From contig NZ_JAKMHX010000017.1 of the NCBI RefSeq assembly GCF_022048975.1, forward strand, positions 88,001 through 152,000: 64,000 nucleotides of DNA, in the 5' to 3' direction. This document shows positions 1 through 7,667 of the stretch, in pieces. Source of the DNA: Sporosarcina cyprini (GTDB lineage Bacteria > Bacillota > Bacilli > Bacillales_A > Planococcaceae). Numbering within the stretch: position 1 is the first letter of the stretch; the number at the start of each line of letters is the position of its first letter. A program made the translations under genes and the position numbers. The notes beneath the pieces were generated by a model, which did not search any database, was not told where the DNA came from, and saw nothing but the letters and a program-made list of their open reading frames with translations.

Positions 1-581
1 TGGCTCCAAGCTTGTACTCCTTCTGTAAGAGCAATTGGCGCGATCAGGTTGACATTGATGCCTTCCGGACCCCACTCGTTTGCTGCTACACGGGTAATCG
101 CCCGAATCGCTTCTTTGGCAGCCGCATAGGAAGCTTGGGTCGGTTGGCCTGAAATACCAGCGCCGGAAGCAAAGTTAATCACTTTCCCTTTTGACTTCTT
201 CAATTCAGGATAGGCAGCTTTCATGAAGTGGAATGTCGGGTAGAATCCTGTATTAAAGGATAAATCGAACATGTCCATTGTCGTCTCTACAAACGGCGCT
301 TGTTTCGATGCATGGGCATTGTTGACGAGAATATCCAATTTACCAAACTTGGCTACTACTTCATTGACAATCGCTTCAATGTTTTCCGGCTTGGAAATAT
401 CGCGTATGAACAACATTCCTTCTGTATATTGAGAGATTTCTTCAAGCGTTTTCTGCCCTTTTTCCTCATTGATATCCACGATTGCTATATGGGCGCCTTC
501 CTTTGCCATAGCAAGCGCGATGCCACGTCCAATTCCAGAAGCGCTGCCTGTAACAATTCCAACTTTTCCTTCCAATCTCAT
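1..581 (-). CDS. SDR family oxidoreductase (3' end outside window)
   Basis: This NAD(P)-dependent short-chain dehydrogenase starts at ATG 581 behind an AGGTG ribosome site and runs off the left edge, so about 193 residues are visible. Sequence features are the Rossmann motif TGSASGIG near residue 12, NNAH in place of the usual NNAG, a catalytic Ser in NFASG, and the YAAAK active-site Tyr-Lys pair. It is the last visible gene of a marR-SDR-SDR operon, about 70 bp after the previous SDR. Substrate is unknown; two adjacent SDRs under one regulator suggest successive steps on an alcohol, ketone or hydroxyacyl substrate, which is inference. Confidence 0.9.
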   Translation of the reverse strand, partial: MRLEGKVGIVTGSASGIGRGIALAMAKEGAHIAIVDINEEKGQKTLEEISQYTEGMLFIRDISKPENIEAIVNEVVAKFGKLDILVNNAHASKQAPFVETTMDMFDLSFNTGFYPTFHFMKAAYPELKKSKGKVINFASGAGISGQPTQASYAAAKEAIRAITRVAANEWGPEGINVNLIAPIALTEGVQAWS

Positions 582-652
582 ACGAACACCTCATTCATTT
601 GTATTGGTTGTACAATCTGTTTTCATCCTGCAATCAAAGAATATTCCCTGAC

Positions 653-1462
653 TTAGTTAGATTGCATTTTACTCATGAACGCATTGAAGTCGGCAATGGA
701 TGGGTTACCAATGTAATGGCCGCCTTCTACTTTAATTGTTTGGCCGGTAATGTATTTTGATTCATCTGAAGCTAAGAACAGCACTGTATAGCCGATGTCA
801 TCAGGCTCCCCGTTGTATGGAAGCGCATTGAACTTCAAGAAGATATCCTGCACTTCTTTCGGCAAGTTTTTTTCAGCTGCCGGCGTAAGAATAAGGCCTG
901 GCGCTACCGCATTGCAGCGGATCCGATCCTTGCCGTATTGCGTTGCGATATACTTAGTCAAATGAGCAACCGCCGCTTTAGAAGCACCGTAAGCTGTTCG
1001 GATCCCATCGGATGCAAACGCAGCCATGGATGTTGTATTAATGATCGAACCGCCACCCGCTTTTTGCATGTGTGGAATCGCATACCGGCTTCCTATTACG
1101 ACGCTTTTCGTGTTGACCGTCATGAGACGATCCCATTCATCTAAATCCATATTGACGACATCAAGGTCTTTTTGAAGGTTCGTTAAACCAACATTGTTGA
1201 AAAGGACGTCAATTTTGCCATACGTCTCAACTGTGAAATCGACCGCTTCTTTAATGGATTCTTCCACAGACGCATCAAGGAAAATAGCGGAAGCGATGCC
1301 GCCTTCCTTTTCGATTTCCTTAAAGGCTTCCCGGGCACCTTCGATATTAAAGTCACCGATAACGACCTTTGCTCCCTCTTTCGCTAATAGCTTTGCACTA
1401 GATAAACCGATTCCTGAAGCGCCGCCTGTAACGAGGGCCACTTTTCCTTCCACTCTTGCCAT
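653..1462 (-). CDS. SDR family oxidoreductase
   Basis: This is a complete classical SDR of 269 residues. It shows the cofactor motif TGGASGIG near residue 12, NNVG, a Ser in NTTSM and the YGASK catalytic motif, and ends with the usual C-terminal GGxxxG-like segment before the substrate loop. ATG 1462 is chosen because an AAAGGTGG site lies 8 bases upstream; an in-frame GTG 12 bases earlier sits inside that site and is unlikely. It follows the MarR gene by about 36 bp and precedes another SDR, so all three are probably co-transcribed. The acidic residue after the second strand (IGDF) suggests NAD preference; the substrate cannot be told. Confidence 0.92.
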   Translation of the reverse strand: MARVEGKVALVTGGASGIGLSSAKLLAKEGAKVVIGDFNIEGAREAFKEIEKEGGIASAIFLDASVEESIKEAVDFTVETYGKIDVLFNNVGLTNLQKDLDVVNMDLDEWDRLMTVNTKSVVIGSRYAIPHMQKAGGGSIINTTSMAAFASDGIRTAYGASKAAVAHLTKYIATQYGKDRIRCNAVAPGLILTPAAEKNLPKEVQDIFLKFNALPYNGEPDDIGYTVLFLASDESKYITGQTIKVEGGHYIGNPSIADFNAFMSKMQSN

Positions 1463-1498
1463 TGCATTAACCACCTTTATATTCGTTTTTCGCTATCC

Positions 1499-1933
1499 TC
1501 ACTGATCCTTCACAATGTGCTCAAATAGCTTTTTCTGAATTGTAATCATGTGTTGAATCTCTTCATCCGTGAGAACGGAATAAAGTTCTTGCCACATAGT
1601 TTGCCCTTCTTTTTGCGCATCAGCCAAAATGTTGAGGCCTTTTTCGGTAATCAAAATCCGGACAACCCGACGATCCGTCTCATCATACTGGCGCTCCGCA
1701 TACCCTTCCTGGATCAGCTTGTTCGCAATGCTCGTCATGCCGCCAGGCGTATAGCCAAGTTTCTTCGCCAGAACCGATTGCATTTGAGGGCCCTTTTCCC
1801 GCAACTCAGCGAGGACAAGAATTTGAGAAATTCCGATGTTCCGGTTGAAGTTCTTTAAAAAATAAAGCATCGTTTCATTATTGAGCAGCTCCGCTTGGCG
1901 GATCAGATCGAAAATAGTTGTCTTCATTGCCAT
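1499..1933 (-). CDS. MarR family transcriptional regulator
   Basis: This 144-residue winged-helix regulator belongs to the MarR family. The central region carries the recognition-helix pattern (KKLGYTPGGMTSIANKLI) followed by the wing (ERQYDETDRRVVRILIT), with its conserved D-R-R. The start ATG 1933 has AAAGGA seven bases upstream; a longer reading from 1957 lacks a site. It is the first gene of a marR-SDR-SDR operon, so it most likely represses itself and the dehydrogenases and responds to their substrate or a related aromatic or phenolic ligand (family knowledge plus inference). Confidence 0.9.
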   Translation of the reverse strand: MAMKTTIFDLIRQAELLNNETMLYFLKNFNRNIGISQILVLAELREKGPQMQSVLAKKLGYTPGGMTSIANKLIQEGYAERQYDETDRRVVRILITEKGLNILADAQKEGQTMWQELYSVLTDEEIQHMITIQKKLFEHIVKDQ

Positions 1934-1956
1934 AAGTAAATCCTTTCTCTTACACA

Positions 1957-1988
1957 TTTAGTTTAACGCTAAAATATTTCATTATCAA
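1957..1988 (-). promoter_or_regulatory. Probable marR operon promoter and operator
   Basis: On the minus strand TTGATA (1983-1988) and TAAACT (1960-1965) are separated by exactly 17 bp. An inverted repeat with arms TTTAG and CTAAA (1957-1973) covers the -10 element, as expected for MarR autorepression. The assignment is by position and symmetry only. Confidence 0.45.
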
Positions 1989-2150
1989 TAATTATGTTCA
2001 TAAAATGTTTATAACTAAACAAATTGTTTCATCCATTCTAAACAGATAAAAACAATTGATGAATGCTCATTCCAATTTATCCAATTGATTGGATTTCCCG
2101 AGAAATAAATTATTCTTCTATAGAATATGAGGACGGTTGATTATCGAGTT

Positions 2151-2540
2151 GAACGCCATTAAATCAATTTGAACGCCATTATGTCTGGGCGAACGCCAAT
2201 AAATCAACCTGAACGCCATTAAGTTTGGGCGAACGCCAATAAATCAATCTGAACGCCATTAAGTCTGGACGAACGCCAATAAATCAACTTGAACGCCATT
2301 AAGTCTGGGCGAACGCCAATAAATCAACCTGAACGCCATTAAGTTTGAGCGAACGCCAATAAATCAATCTGAACGCCATTAAGTCTGGACGAACGCCAAT
2401 AAATCAACTTGAACGCCATTAAGTCTGGACGAACGCCAGATTAACGATTCCAACGCCAGAATATCAATCTGAACGCCAGATTAACGATCTCAACGCCAGA
2501 ATATCAATCTGAAAGACAGATTAACGATACCAACGTCAGT
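2151..2540. repeat. Tandem array of twenty 20-bp units (GAACGCCA core)
   Basis: Twenty units begin at exact 20-bp steps from 2151 to 2531. Two alternating types, GAACGCCATT plus AAGTYTGGRC and GAACGCCAAT plus AAATCAAYYT, make a 40-bp dimer. Positions 2201-2320 and 2321-2440 are near-identical 120-bp blocks with about four differences. The last six units diverge (GAACGCCAGA, CAACGCCAGA). No unit-length spacer exists, so it is not CRISPR. The period is not a multiple of three and stops recur, so it is not coding. The array lies in a 620-bp gap between the 3' end of the DUF4317 gene and the marR promoter; 1989-2150 is AT-rich with nothing else recognised. Confidence 0.9.
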
Positions 2541-2553
2541 TAAACAACGGTCC

Positions 2554-3744
2554 TTACTTCAACAACTCTTCCGGTATAATCGTAAACCCATCAATAATCG
2601 TATCTTCCTCCACCTCAATCAACAGGCAGCGCTTGCCGCCGACTGTCACTTGTTTCACGTATTTTAAGTCTTGTGGACTGATAGAGATATTGGCTACTTT
2701 TGTTTCGATCTTAATGGACTTGGATGTGTATTTCGGTACAATATGGGTTGCTTTCAGTTCGTACGATTCGTCATCAATTACGGTAAGGAATGCCCGTTCC
2801 ACTTTATCCGAGTCGACGTCTTCTACGCCACTCACTTTTAACACGCGTTCCAGCTCTCTCGTGTCCAATGTCGGAATGTTCTCGAGTTCTTCCTCTTCTT
2901 CGTCTACTTCCACCATCCGGTTGATTTCATCGTACAGATTGGCAAGGGTGCGCGTATTTACCTCATGCCCGATCACTTCTTTCACAATCTCTTCAAAGAC
3001 CGCCTTATCTTCCTGGGCTGTCATGATTTCCTCGCCGTCCAGTACGCTTTCAATGAAATGGTAATTCGGCTTATTCGCTTTTCCTGCCGCATACAAAATG
3101 TGATTGACGTCTGCTGCGTTGTTCGTAAAGGTCGGGAACAGAAAGCCTCCGATTGGAGATGTCAAATTGATAATCGGGTCGGCCATAAAGCTTGATTTGA
3201 ATTCTTTCCCGACAAAATCAAAAACAAGAGACCGTTTCGGCTGCTCGGTTTGATTCATGCTGCACAGAATAAAAGGCGTCGTATATACTTCGTCCCGCAC
3301 ATCGGCCTCCGTCTCATCCGGCTGCCGCTTTGTCGGCTTAAAATAACTTCCTCTTATAAAGGTGATAACAATGTCTTTATCATATTGGACATCCTGCACC
3401 ATCTTCTTGGCGATTTGCAGCATCCCTTCTTTCCAATCCGCCACGTCATCGACTTGAAGTGCTTCATAGAGTATGGTTTGGGTATGATCCTCCCGTTCTT
3501 CTTCCACCCGCTTGAACTTCACTTCGAACAGCTTTTCATCCAGCTTCCCACCGAGCACTTTTTTAAAGTTCGTTAAAAACAATTCCTGCTGCTCCCGATC
3601 GAGCAAGGAGAAAGCTTGGCTCGCCTCATGGTAAATTTCGTTGCTCTCCTGTTTGATGTATACATTGTAAATGTCCCGGATCGTCAACAAATCCGTGCCT
3701 AACTTAAAATGTTTTCGAATATCTGCAATATCTTTCTTATTCAT
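2554..3744 (-). CDS. DUF4317 domain-containing protein
   Basis: This 396-residue cytoplasmic protein matches, from memory, the DUF4317 family of Firmicutes, which has no established function. It starts MNKKDIADIRKHFK and carries an acidic linker (VDEEEEELENIP) around residue 285. No signal peptide or membrane segment is visible. ATG 3744 is preferred over TTG 3753 because GGGAG lies nine bases upstream of the ATG and directly abuts the TTG. It stands alone, with the repeat array in its 3' flank and the MerR operon in the same orientation upstream. Confidence 0.8.
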   Translation of the reverse strand: MNKKDIADIRKHFKLGTDLLTIRDIYNVYIKQESNEIYHEASQAFSLLDREQQELFLTNFKKVLGGKLDEKLFEVKFKRVEEEREDHTQTILYEALQVDDVADWKEGMLQIAKKMVQDVQYDKDIVITFIRGSYFKPTKRQPDETEADVRDEVYTTPFILCSMNQTEQPKRSLVFDFVGKEFKSSFMADPIINLTSPIGGFLFPTFTNNAADVNHILYAAGKANKPNYHFIESVLDGEEIMTAQEDKAVFEEIVKEVIGHEVNTRTLANLYDEINRMVEVDEEEEELENIPTLDTRELERVLKVSGVEDVDSDKVERAFLTVIDDESYELKATHIVPKYTSKSIKIETKVANISISPQDLKYVKQVTVGGKRCLLIEVEEDTIIDGFTIIPEELLK

Positions 3745-3866
3745 ATAATCCAACTCCCTAATAGGTTAGAAATTCATAGTAAAAAGGAGTATCAAAAGAG
3801 ATTCTTGCTCTTGTGACACTCCCTCTATTATATCAGTGATTGGCTGAAAGGCAGGCTTGCAACCCA

Positions 3867-4259
3867 CTAGACTTGCTTATTCTTTTCCAATAGCTGTTCC
3901 ATTTTTCGATCCGCACGGAGCAAGACTTGTTGAATCTGCTGGATCTCTTTTTCCCTTTGGACCATGTACGCCTGCTTTTGTTGAAATAACGCCCTGACCT
4001 GCTGGAGATTTTGGATTTCTTCCTCTGTCAAACGGGAATCGTGTTCCAAGTTACCTAACCATTCAAATAACAGTTTGATTTCCTGAAGCGTAAAGCCTGC
4101 TTGTTTTAATTTCCGGATCGCATCCAGCAATTCAACATGCTCCGCATCATAATCTCGTTGTTTGTTTACTATCTTCGGCTGCAATAAACCCATTTTTTCA
4201 TAGTACCGAATCGTGTCCTTGCTGCAGCCTGTACAAGCTGCAAATTCGCCGATTTTCAT
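3867..4259 (-). CDS. MerR family transcriptional regulator
   Basis: This 130-residue regulator has the MerR N-terminal DNA-binding domain: MKIGEFA, then the CSKDTIRYYEKMGLL recognition helix and first wing, followed by a long amphipathic helix rich in Gln and Lys (residues 75-125) that would form the antiparallel coiled-coil dimer. The C-terminal effector region is short and lacks an obvious metal-binding Cys cluster; CTGC near residues 9-12 is in the helix-turn-helix. It lies 12 bp after a small membrane-protein gene, with which it shares a MerR-type promoter, so it probably activates its own operon. Confidence 0.88.
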   Translation of the reverse strand: MKIGEFAACTGCSKDTIRYYEKMGLLQPKIVNKQRDYDAEHVELLDAIRKLKQAGFTLQEIKLLFEWLGNLEHDSRLTEEEIQNLQQVRALFQQKQAYMVQREKEIQQIQQVLLRADRKMEQLLEKNKQV

Positions 4260-4271
4260 TGTCTCACCTGC

Positions 4272-4586
4272 CTATTGTACAAATTGGTAGACCATAAAAA
4301 GAAGAACGCAGTGAAAGAACAATCGAAAGAGATGATGACCGTATCGAATTCTTCCATTCCCCATTCCTTCTGCCAAGGCCAGTATATGCAATAACCCGAA
4401 TTCCACAAGTAGCATCCATAGTACCACCCCTTTACTGGAAATGAATAACGTTGTGAGAATACCGAGAGATACTGCAATAAAGAAAGCTACCCGTACCTGA
4501 AATCCTTGTTCTTTCCACTTTTGTACGCCTGCCGTACACGTCAACACGCCGTATACCCCAATGATTCCATACACTGCAATTGCCAA
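4272..4586 (-). CDS. Small integral membrane protein, unknown function
   Basis: This 104-residue hydrophobic protein has about three to four predicted membrane helices (residues 2-18, 31-48, 52-70 and 85-102) and no recognised family. It starts at TTG 4586, supported by a strong GGAGGGG site seven bases upstream. It is the first gene of a two-gene operon with a MerR regulator and is driven by the 19-bp-spacer promoter just upstream. The pairing suggests a stress- or compound-inducible membrane protein; export or resistance is speculative. Confidence 0.7.
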   Translation of the reverse strand: MAIAVYGIIGVYGVLTCTAGVQKWKEQGFQVRVAFFIAVSLGILTTLFISSKGVVLWMLLVEFGLLHILALAEGMGNGRIRYGHHLFRLFFHCVLLFMVYQFVQ

Positions 4587-4615
4587 ATAGAACCCCTCCC
4601 ATCTTTCTATCTTCT

Positions 4616-4646
4616 ACTGTAAAAGATGGAGTCAACTCCATGTCAA
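4616..4646 (-). promoter_or_regulatory. MerR-type promoter with 19-bp spacer and operator
   Basis: On the minus strand TTGACA (4641-4646) and TACAGT (4616-4621) are separated by 19 bp, the over-long spacing that MerR-family activators correct by bending DNA. The spacer contains the dyad ATGGAGT-TG-ACTCCAT (4626-4641). This promoter would transcribe the membrane protein and merR genes. Confidence 0.8.
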
Positions 4647-4823
4647 TCCATAAAACATATATAAGATTTTTATACTCTCTCATAGTAGTAGAAGTGTATA
4701 GGAATCCATCATGAGTGCTCGAACTGATTCAAATCGGTGGTAACGACAAACCATCACGGGCTAATTGAGACCGTTTTAGCTACACGCATAAACGAACATA
4801 CCTAGACGCGCATTGAGCACAAC

Positions 4824-4854
4824 GAAAAAACCGGAAATCCTTTGATTCCCGGTA
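4824..4854 (-). terminator. Rho-independent terminator of the VOC gene
   Basis: Read on the minus strand, ACCGGGAATC pairs with GATTTCCGGT around an AAAG loop, followed by a run of six T. It lies about 60 bp after the VOC stop. The remaining gap, 4647-4823, upstream of the MerR promoter, shows nothing I can identify. Confidence 0.75.
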
Positions 4855-4912
4855 ATAAATGACTGCCACAATCCCATGATAAGAATGGGTTGGCTATGTC
4901 CGCTGACCAAAA

Positions 4913-5311
4913 TCAATGCAACAAATCCAACTGCCACGAAACGCCAAATCGGTCGTTTACCCAGCCGAACTTTTTGCTGAAACCGTAGTTGTCCAGCGGC
5001 ATGAGTGCTTGTCCGCCTTCAAGCAGATTTTCATAGAGATGGACGAGCTCTTCCTCCGTGTCGCAAGTGATGTAGATGGAAAATGAAGGAGTGAACGTGA
5101 ACTGATGTTTCACATGGCTGTCAATGCACATGAACTCCTGTCCATTCAAGGAAAACACAGCTTGCATCACCGTACCTTCATCCCCTGGCCCCTCCGCCCC
5201 GTAGCGGGCCATGCGCACGATTTGCGAATTCTTCACTAGCGATGTATAAAACGTCATCGCCTCCTCTGCCTTGCCTTCTTGAAACATTAAAAAAGGGAGT
5301 ACTTTTCCCAT
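4913..5311 (-). CDS. VOC family (PhnB-like) protein
   Basis: This 132-residue protein has the vicinal-oxygen-chelate fold pattern of the PhnB/YjdN group: an N-terminal LPFLMFQEGKAEEAMTFY, a middle FMCIDS strand and a C-terminal YGFSKKFGWVNDRFGVSWQL. Family members are often annotated 3-demethylubiquinone methyltransferase-like or glyoxalase-like, but most have no proven activity. ATG 5311 has GGAG about ten bases upstream; an ATG at 5332 is in frame but less well placed. It appears monocistronic with its own terminator. Confidence 0.82.
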   Translation of the reverse strand: MGKVLPFLMFQEGKAEEAMTFYTSLVKNSQIVRMARYGAEGPGDEGTVMQAVFSLNGQEFMCIDSHVKHQFTFTPSFSIYITCDTEEELVHLYENLLEGGQALMPLDNYGFSKKFGWVNDRFGVSWQLDLLH

Positions 5312-5344
5312 AGTCCTTCGACTCCTTCCCATTTTGTCATATCA

Positions 5345-5692
5345 TTATATACCGAAATGAATTAAGTCTTTCCGTTCACGGGCTGCCTTGTCAATCAAAG
5401 CGGCAAGTGCCTGAAGCTCGTCTGATTGAAGAAATTCATCCGAACTCACAACAACTTCACGGAATACAGCCAATGACTCCTCTGGAATCAAAGTAATGCC
5501 ACAATAGGCCAGTCCATATTCCGGCCGGTCGTACGAATGAAAATACGTTTTCATACCGGCTAATGATTCAAGCAGTTCACTCATTATATCGTCATCGACT
5601 GTCATGCCATGATACCGCTTTGGATCATATTCGATATACTCTTTTAGCTTGTCCTCATCCAGAAAAATACCGAACTCATGTACACAAGCCAT
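5345..5692 (-). CDS. Hypothetical protein, 115 aa
   Basis: This short acidic soluble protein is not one I recognise. It begins MACVHEFGIFLDEDKLKEY behind an AGGAGG site and contains repeated Tyr- and Asp-rich segments (EYDPKRYHG, YFHSYDRPEYGLAY), no signal peptide and no membrane helix. It lies 33 bp upstream of the VOC gene on the same strand and may share its transcript. The proper start, codon use and isolation from other open frames argue that it is a real gene. Confidence 0.65.
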   Translation of the reverse strand: MACVHEFGIFLDEDKLKEYIEYDPKRYHGMTVDDDIMSELLESLAGMKTYFHSYDRPEYGLAYCGITLIPEESLAVFREVVVSSDEFLQSDELQALAALIDKAARERKDLIHFGI

Positions 5693-5785
5693 AACAGTCC
5701 TCCTCTTCTATTGTCAGCCGGGATAGTAGAAGGAGTATCTTACGTACCATGCAAGATACTCCATATTGTACCCGGAATTCAAAAA

Positions 5786-6493
5786 TCAGTTCATCCTATT
5801 TTTGCTTTGTTGCAGCAATTTCGATTGTCCAGTACGTTCCCATTCCTCTACAGTTTGATAGGCCACTTCAGGTGTATAGCCCTGCCCGACGAGGACTCCC
5901 ATGAGGATGAATTCTTGAAGGATATGAGTGGCCGGAACCCCTCTTCTTACGTCCTCCAGCCCTTCTTGCACCAAATAATTCGTATACATGACCCATTCGT
6001 CTGGTGTCTGTGGTTGTTGAGCCGGTGCTGGGGAACTTGTTCTATTCTCTGTAAACAAGAAATTGTACAGCGTGGCATGTTTTAATTCATCGGTTAAAAT
6101 TTCAAATACGACATCACGATATTCGCGATATGGTAGACCCGCCCGTATAATACGGTACTTTTCCATTGCCTTTAATTCGCCGAATAACGCCTTTTTAATT
6201 CCGTCAATATAGGACGCGGGCGGGACGAACTCCTCCTCTGGCGCCATGGGTACTTCTTGCCCCGTCAGCTGCTGATACATTTGACGGTATAATTGATTAT
6301 GCCGGATTTCATCATTTCGAATCGATGTAATGATATCCTTTTGTTCCGCATTCGGCGCTTTGGAAATCAAATAATCATAAAACAACTGGTCTTCTCGCTC
6401 ACCCTGGACTGCCTCAGCCATTAATTGTAAGGATCTCTGATAAGCTTGCTGCTGCGCATAATCATATCCTTGGTAATAATCCATTTGTTGCAC
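5786..6493 (-). CDS. Ferritin-like domain protein
   Basis: This 235-residue protein carries two helical carboxylate motifs typical of ferritin-like diiron proteins: DEIRHNQLYRQMY near residue 81 and DELKHATLYNFLF near residue 140, each with an E-x-x-H pattern. Upstream helices contain further Glu ligands (EREDQLFYD, GELKAMEKYR). The start is taken as GTG 6493, six bases after AAGGAGG; an ATG at 6511 is in frame but its site is too close. The N-terminus is Gln- and Tyr-rich, as in spore-coat-associated proteins, but that link is inference. It is apparently monocistronic. Confidence 0.78.
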   Translation of the reverse strand: MQQMDYYQGYDYAQQQAYQRSLQLMAEAVQGEREDQLFYDYLISKAPNAEQKDIITSIRNDEIRHNQLYRQMYQQLTGQEVPMAPEEEFVPPASYIDGIKKALFGELKAMEKYRIIRAGLPYREYRDVVFEILTDELKHATLYNFLFTENRTSSPAPAQQPQTPDEWVMYTNYLVQEGLEDVRRGVPATHILQEFILMGVLVGQGYTPEVAYQTVEEWERTGQSKLLQQSKNRMN

Positions 6494-6695
6494 GCTGATC
6501 CTCCTTCGCATTCATCTCCTTATCGTATGAAGAATCTTTTCAAACTGTGCCATTTAACCATGCCTAGAATCTCCAGTGTCGTATGAGATTTCATATCGGT
6601 GCCAAGCAAGCCTTTCATTTGTTTATTGTTTTATTCTTTATATAACTATAGTACATTGTAATAAACAGCTTATCGCTCAAATATTTGTCAAACTA

Positions 6696-6714
6696 CCCAA
6701 AATCGACTTTTGGG
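6696..6714. promoter_or_regulatory. Inverted repeat upstream of gntR
   Basis: CCCAAAA and TTTTGGG flank a 5-bp centre in the 293-bp gap between the ferritin-like and gntR genes, about 75 bp before the gntR start. There is no T-run, so an operator is more likely than a terminator. The rest of this gap is AT-rich and shows no gene. Confidence 0.4.
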
Positions 6715-6786
6715 CAGACGATTTCTAAAGATATTTTGAACTTGTACATAATTTTAGACTCACATGGAAGTTGGAGGTTGCCTGAG

Positions 6787-7434
6787 ATGAATAAATACTT
6801 GTTATTAACGGATCATGTCTACAACTATATTGTTGAGCAGATCAATAACGGTGAACTGATCGCCGGAAGCAAAGTGAATGAAAGTGCCATCAGTGAAAGC
6901 TTAAAAGTAAGCAGGACACCAGTACGCGAGGCATTGATCCAGCTTTCGGCGGATGGTTTGCTGGAGAATGTCCCGAGGAAAGGTTTTATTATTAAGAAGC
7001 TGACGAAGGAAGAAGCGAAGGAAACTTTCTTTATCATTGGCGCCTTGGATGGCTTAGCTTGTTCCTTAGCAGCCCCCTTTCTCACCGAGAAACATTATAA
7101 AGAAATGGAATTCTATATTCAGAGTATCGATTTGGCGATCAATACGGAGAATTTCTCAATGTACCAAAAAATGCAGGAAGCATTCCATCACGTATATTTA
7201 TCGCTTTGCCCAAATCGCAGCCTCGTGGATTTGCTGCTTCAGCTGGAGCGAAAGTTTTTAAAAAATATGGATGGATTAGGAGAACCAGAGTTTACGAAGC
7301 AACGACTCACCGAGACGAATCATGAGCATAGAAAAATGGTCGAACTGTTCAGAGCAGGTAAAACAGCCGAGTTGGAACAGTTCATGAAAGACGTCCATTG
7401 GAATGTTGAAAAAGCTGAAATCATCCCGTTGTAA
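6787..7434 (+). CDS. GntR family transcriptional regulator (FCD subfamily)
   Basis: This 215-residue regulator has the GntR winged helix (GSKVNESAISESLKVSRTPVREALIQLSADGLLENVPRKGFII, residues 25-70) and an all-helical C-terminal domain of FCD/FadR type that binds small carboxylate-like ligands through a metal. ATG 6787 has GGAGG nine bases upstream. It precedes a co-oriented module of two M20 amidohydrolases and a YfcC transporter, but a terminator and a separate promoter lie between, so it probably controls the module as a distinct unit. Confidence 0.88.
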   Translation: MNKYLLLTDHVYNYIVEQINNGELIAGSKVNESAISESLKVSRTPVREALIQLSADGLLENVPRKGFIIKKLTKEEAKETFFIIGALDGLACSLAAPFLTEKHYKEMEFYIQSIDLAINTENFSMYQKMQEAFHHVYLSLCPNRSLVDLLLQLERKFLKNMDGLGEPEFTKQRLTETNHEHRKMVELFRAGKTAELEQFMKDVHWNVEKAEIIPL

Positions 7435-7454
7435 TATGTAATAAACCCCTTACT

Positions 7455-7490
7455 AGCAAGCTCCAAGCCACTTGGATGCTTGCTTTTCTT
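7455..7490 (+). terminator. Terminator after gntR
   Basis: AGCAAGC and TCCAAG pair with CTTGGA and GCTTGCT around a CCA loop with one bulge, followed by TTTTCTTTTC. It separates gntR from the amidohydrolase operon. Confidence 0.75.
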
Positions 7491-7572
7491 TTCCTCTTTC
7501 GGCTTATCGAAACTTGTCCCATTGCGTTTTTCATCAACTAATAAAAACCATTTTTCAGAAACGATTTTTTTA

Positions 7573-7612
7573 TTGAAAATCAAGAAATATAATGTACAAT
7601 ATACAATATACA
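7573..7612 (+). promoter_or_regulatory. Promoter and candidate GntR operator of the M20-YfcC operon
   Basis: TTGAAA (7573-7578) and TACAAT (7595-7600) are 16 bp apart. The -10 is overlapped by TGTACAATATACA (7593-7605), an inverted repeat TGTA-N5-TACA, and by a direct repeat of ACAATATACA. Overlap with the -10 is what a repressor site would show. Confidence 0.45.
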
Positions 7613-7667
7613 TCGCAAGGGCGTTTTTCTCTTGTGAAATATAAATCATCATAGGGGATGTTATAAC

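Noticed and set aside
2151..2540. CRISPR array or repeat protein gene
   Set aside because: Units are contiguous 20-mers with no variable spacers, no cas genes are nearby, and stops occur in all frames at the repeat period.
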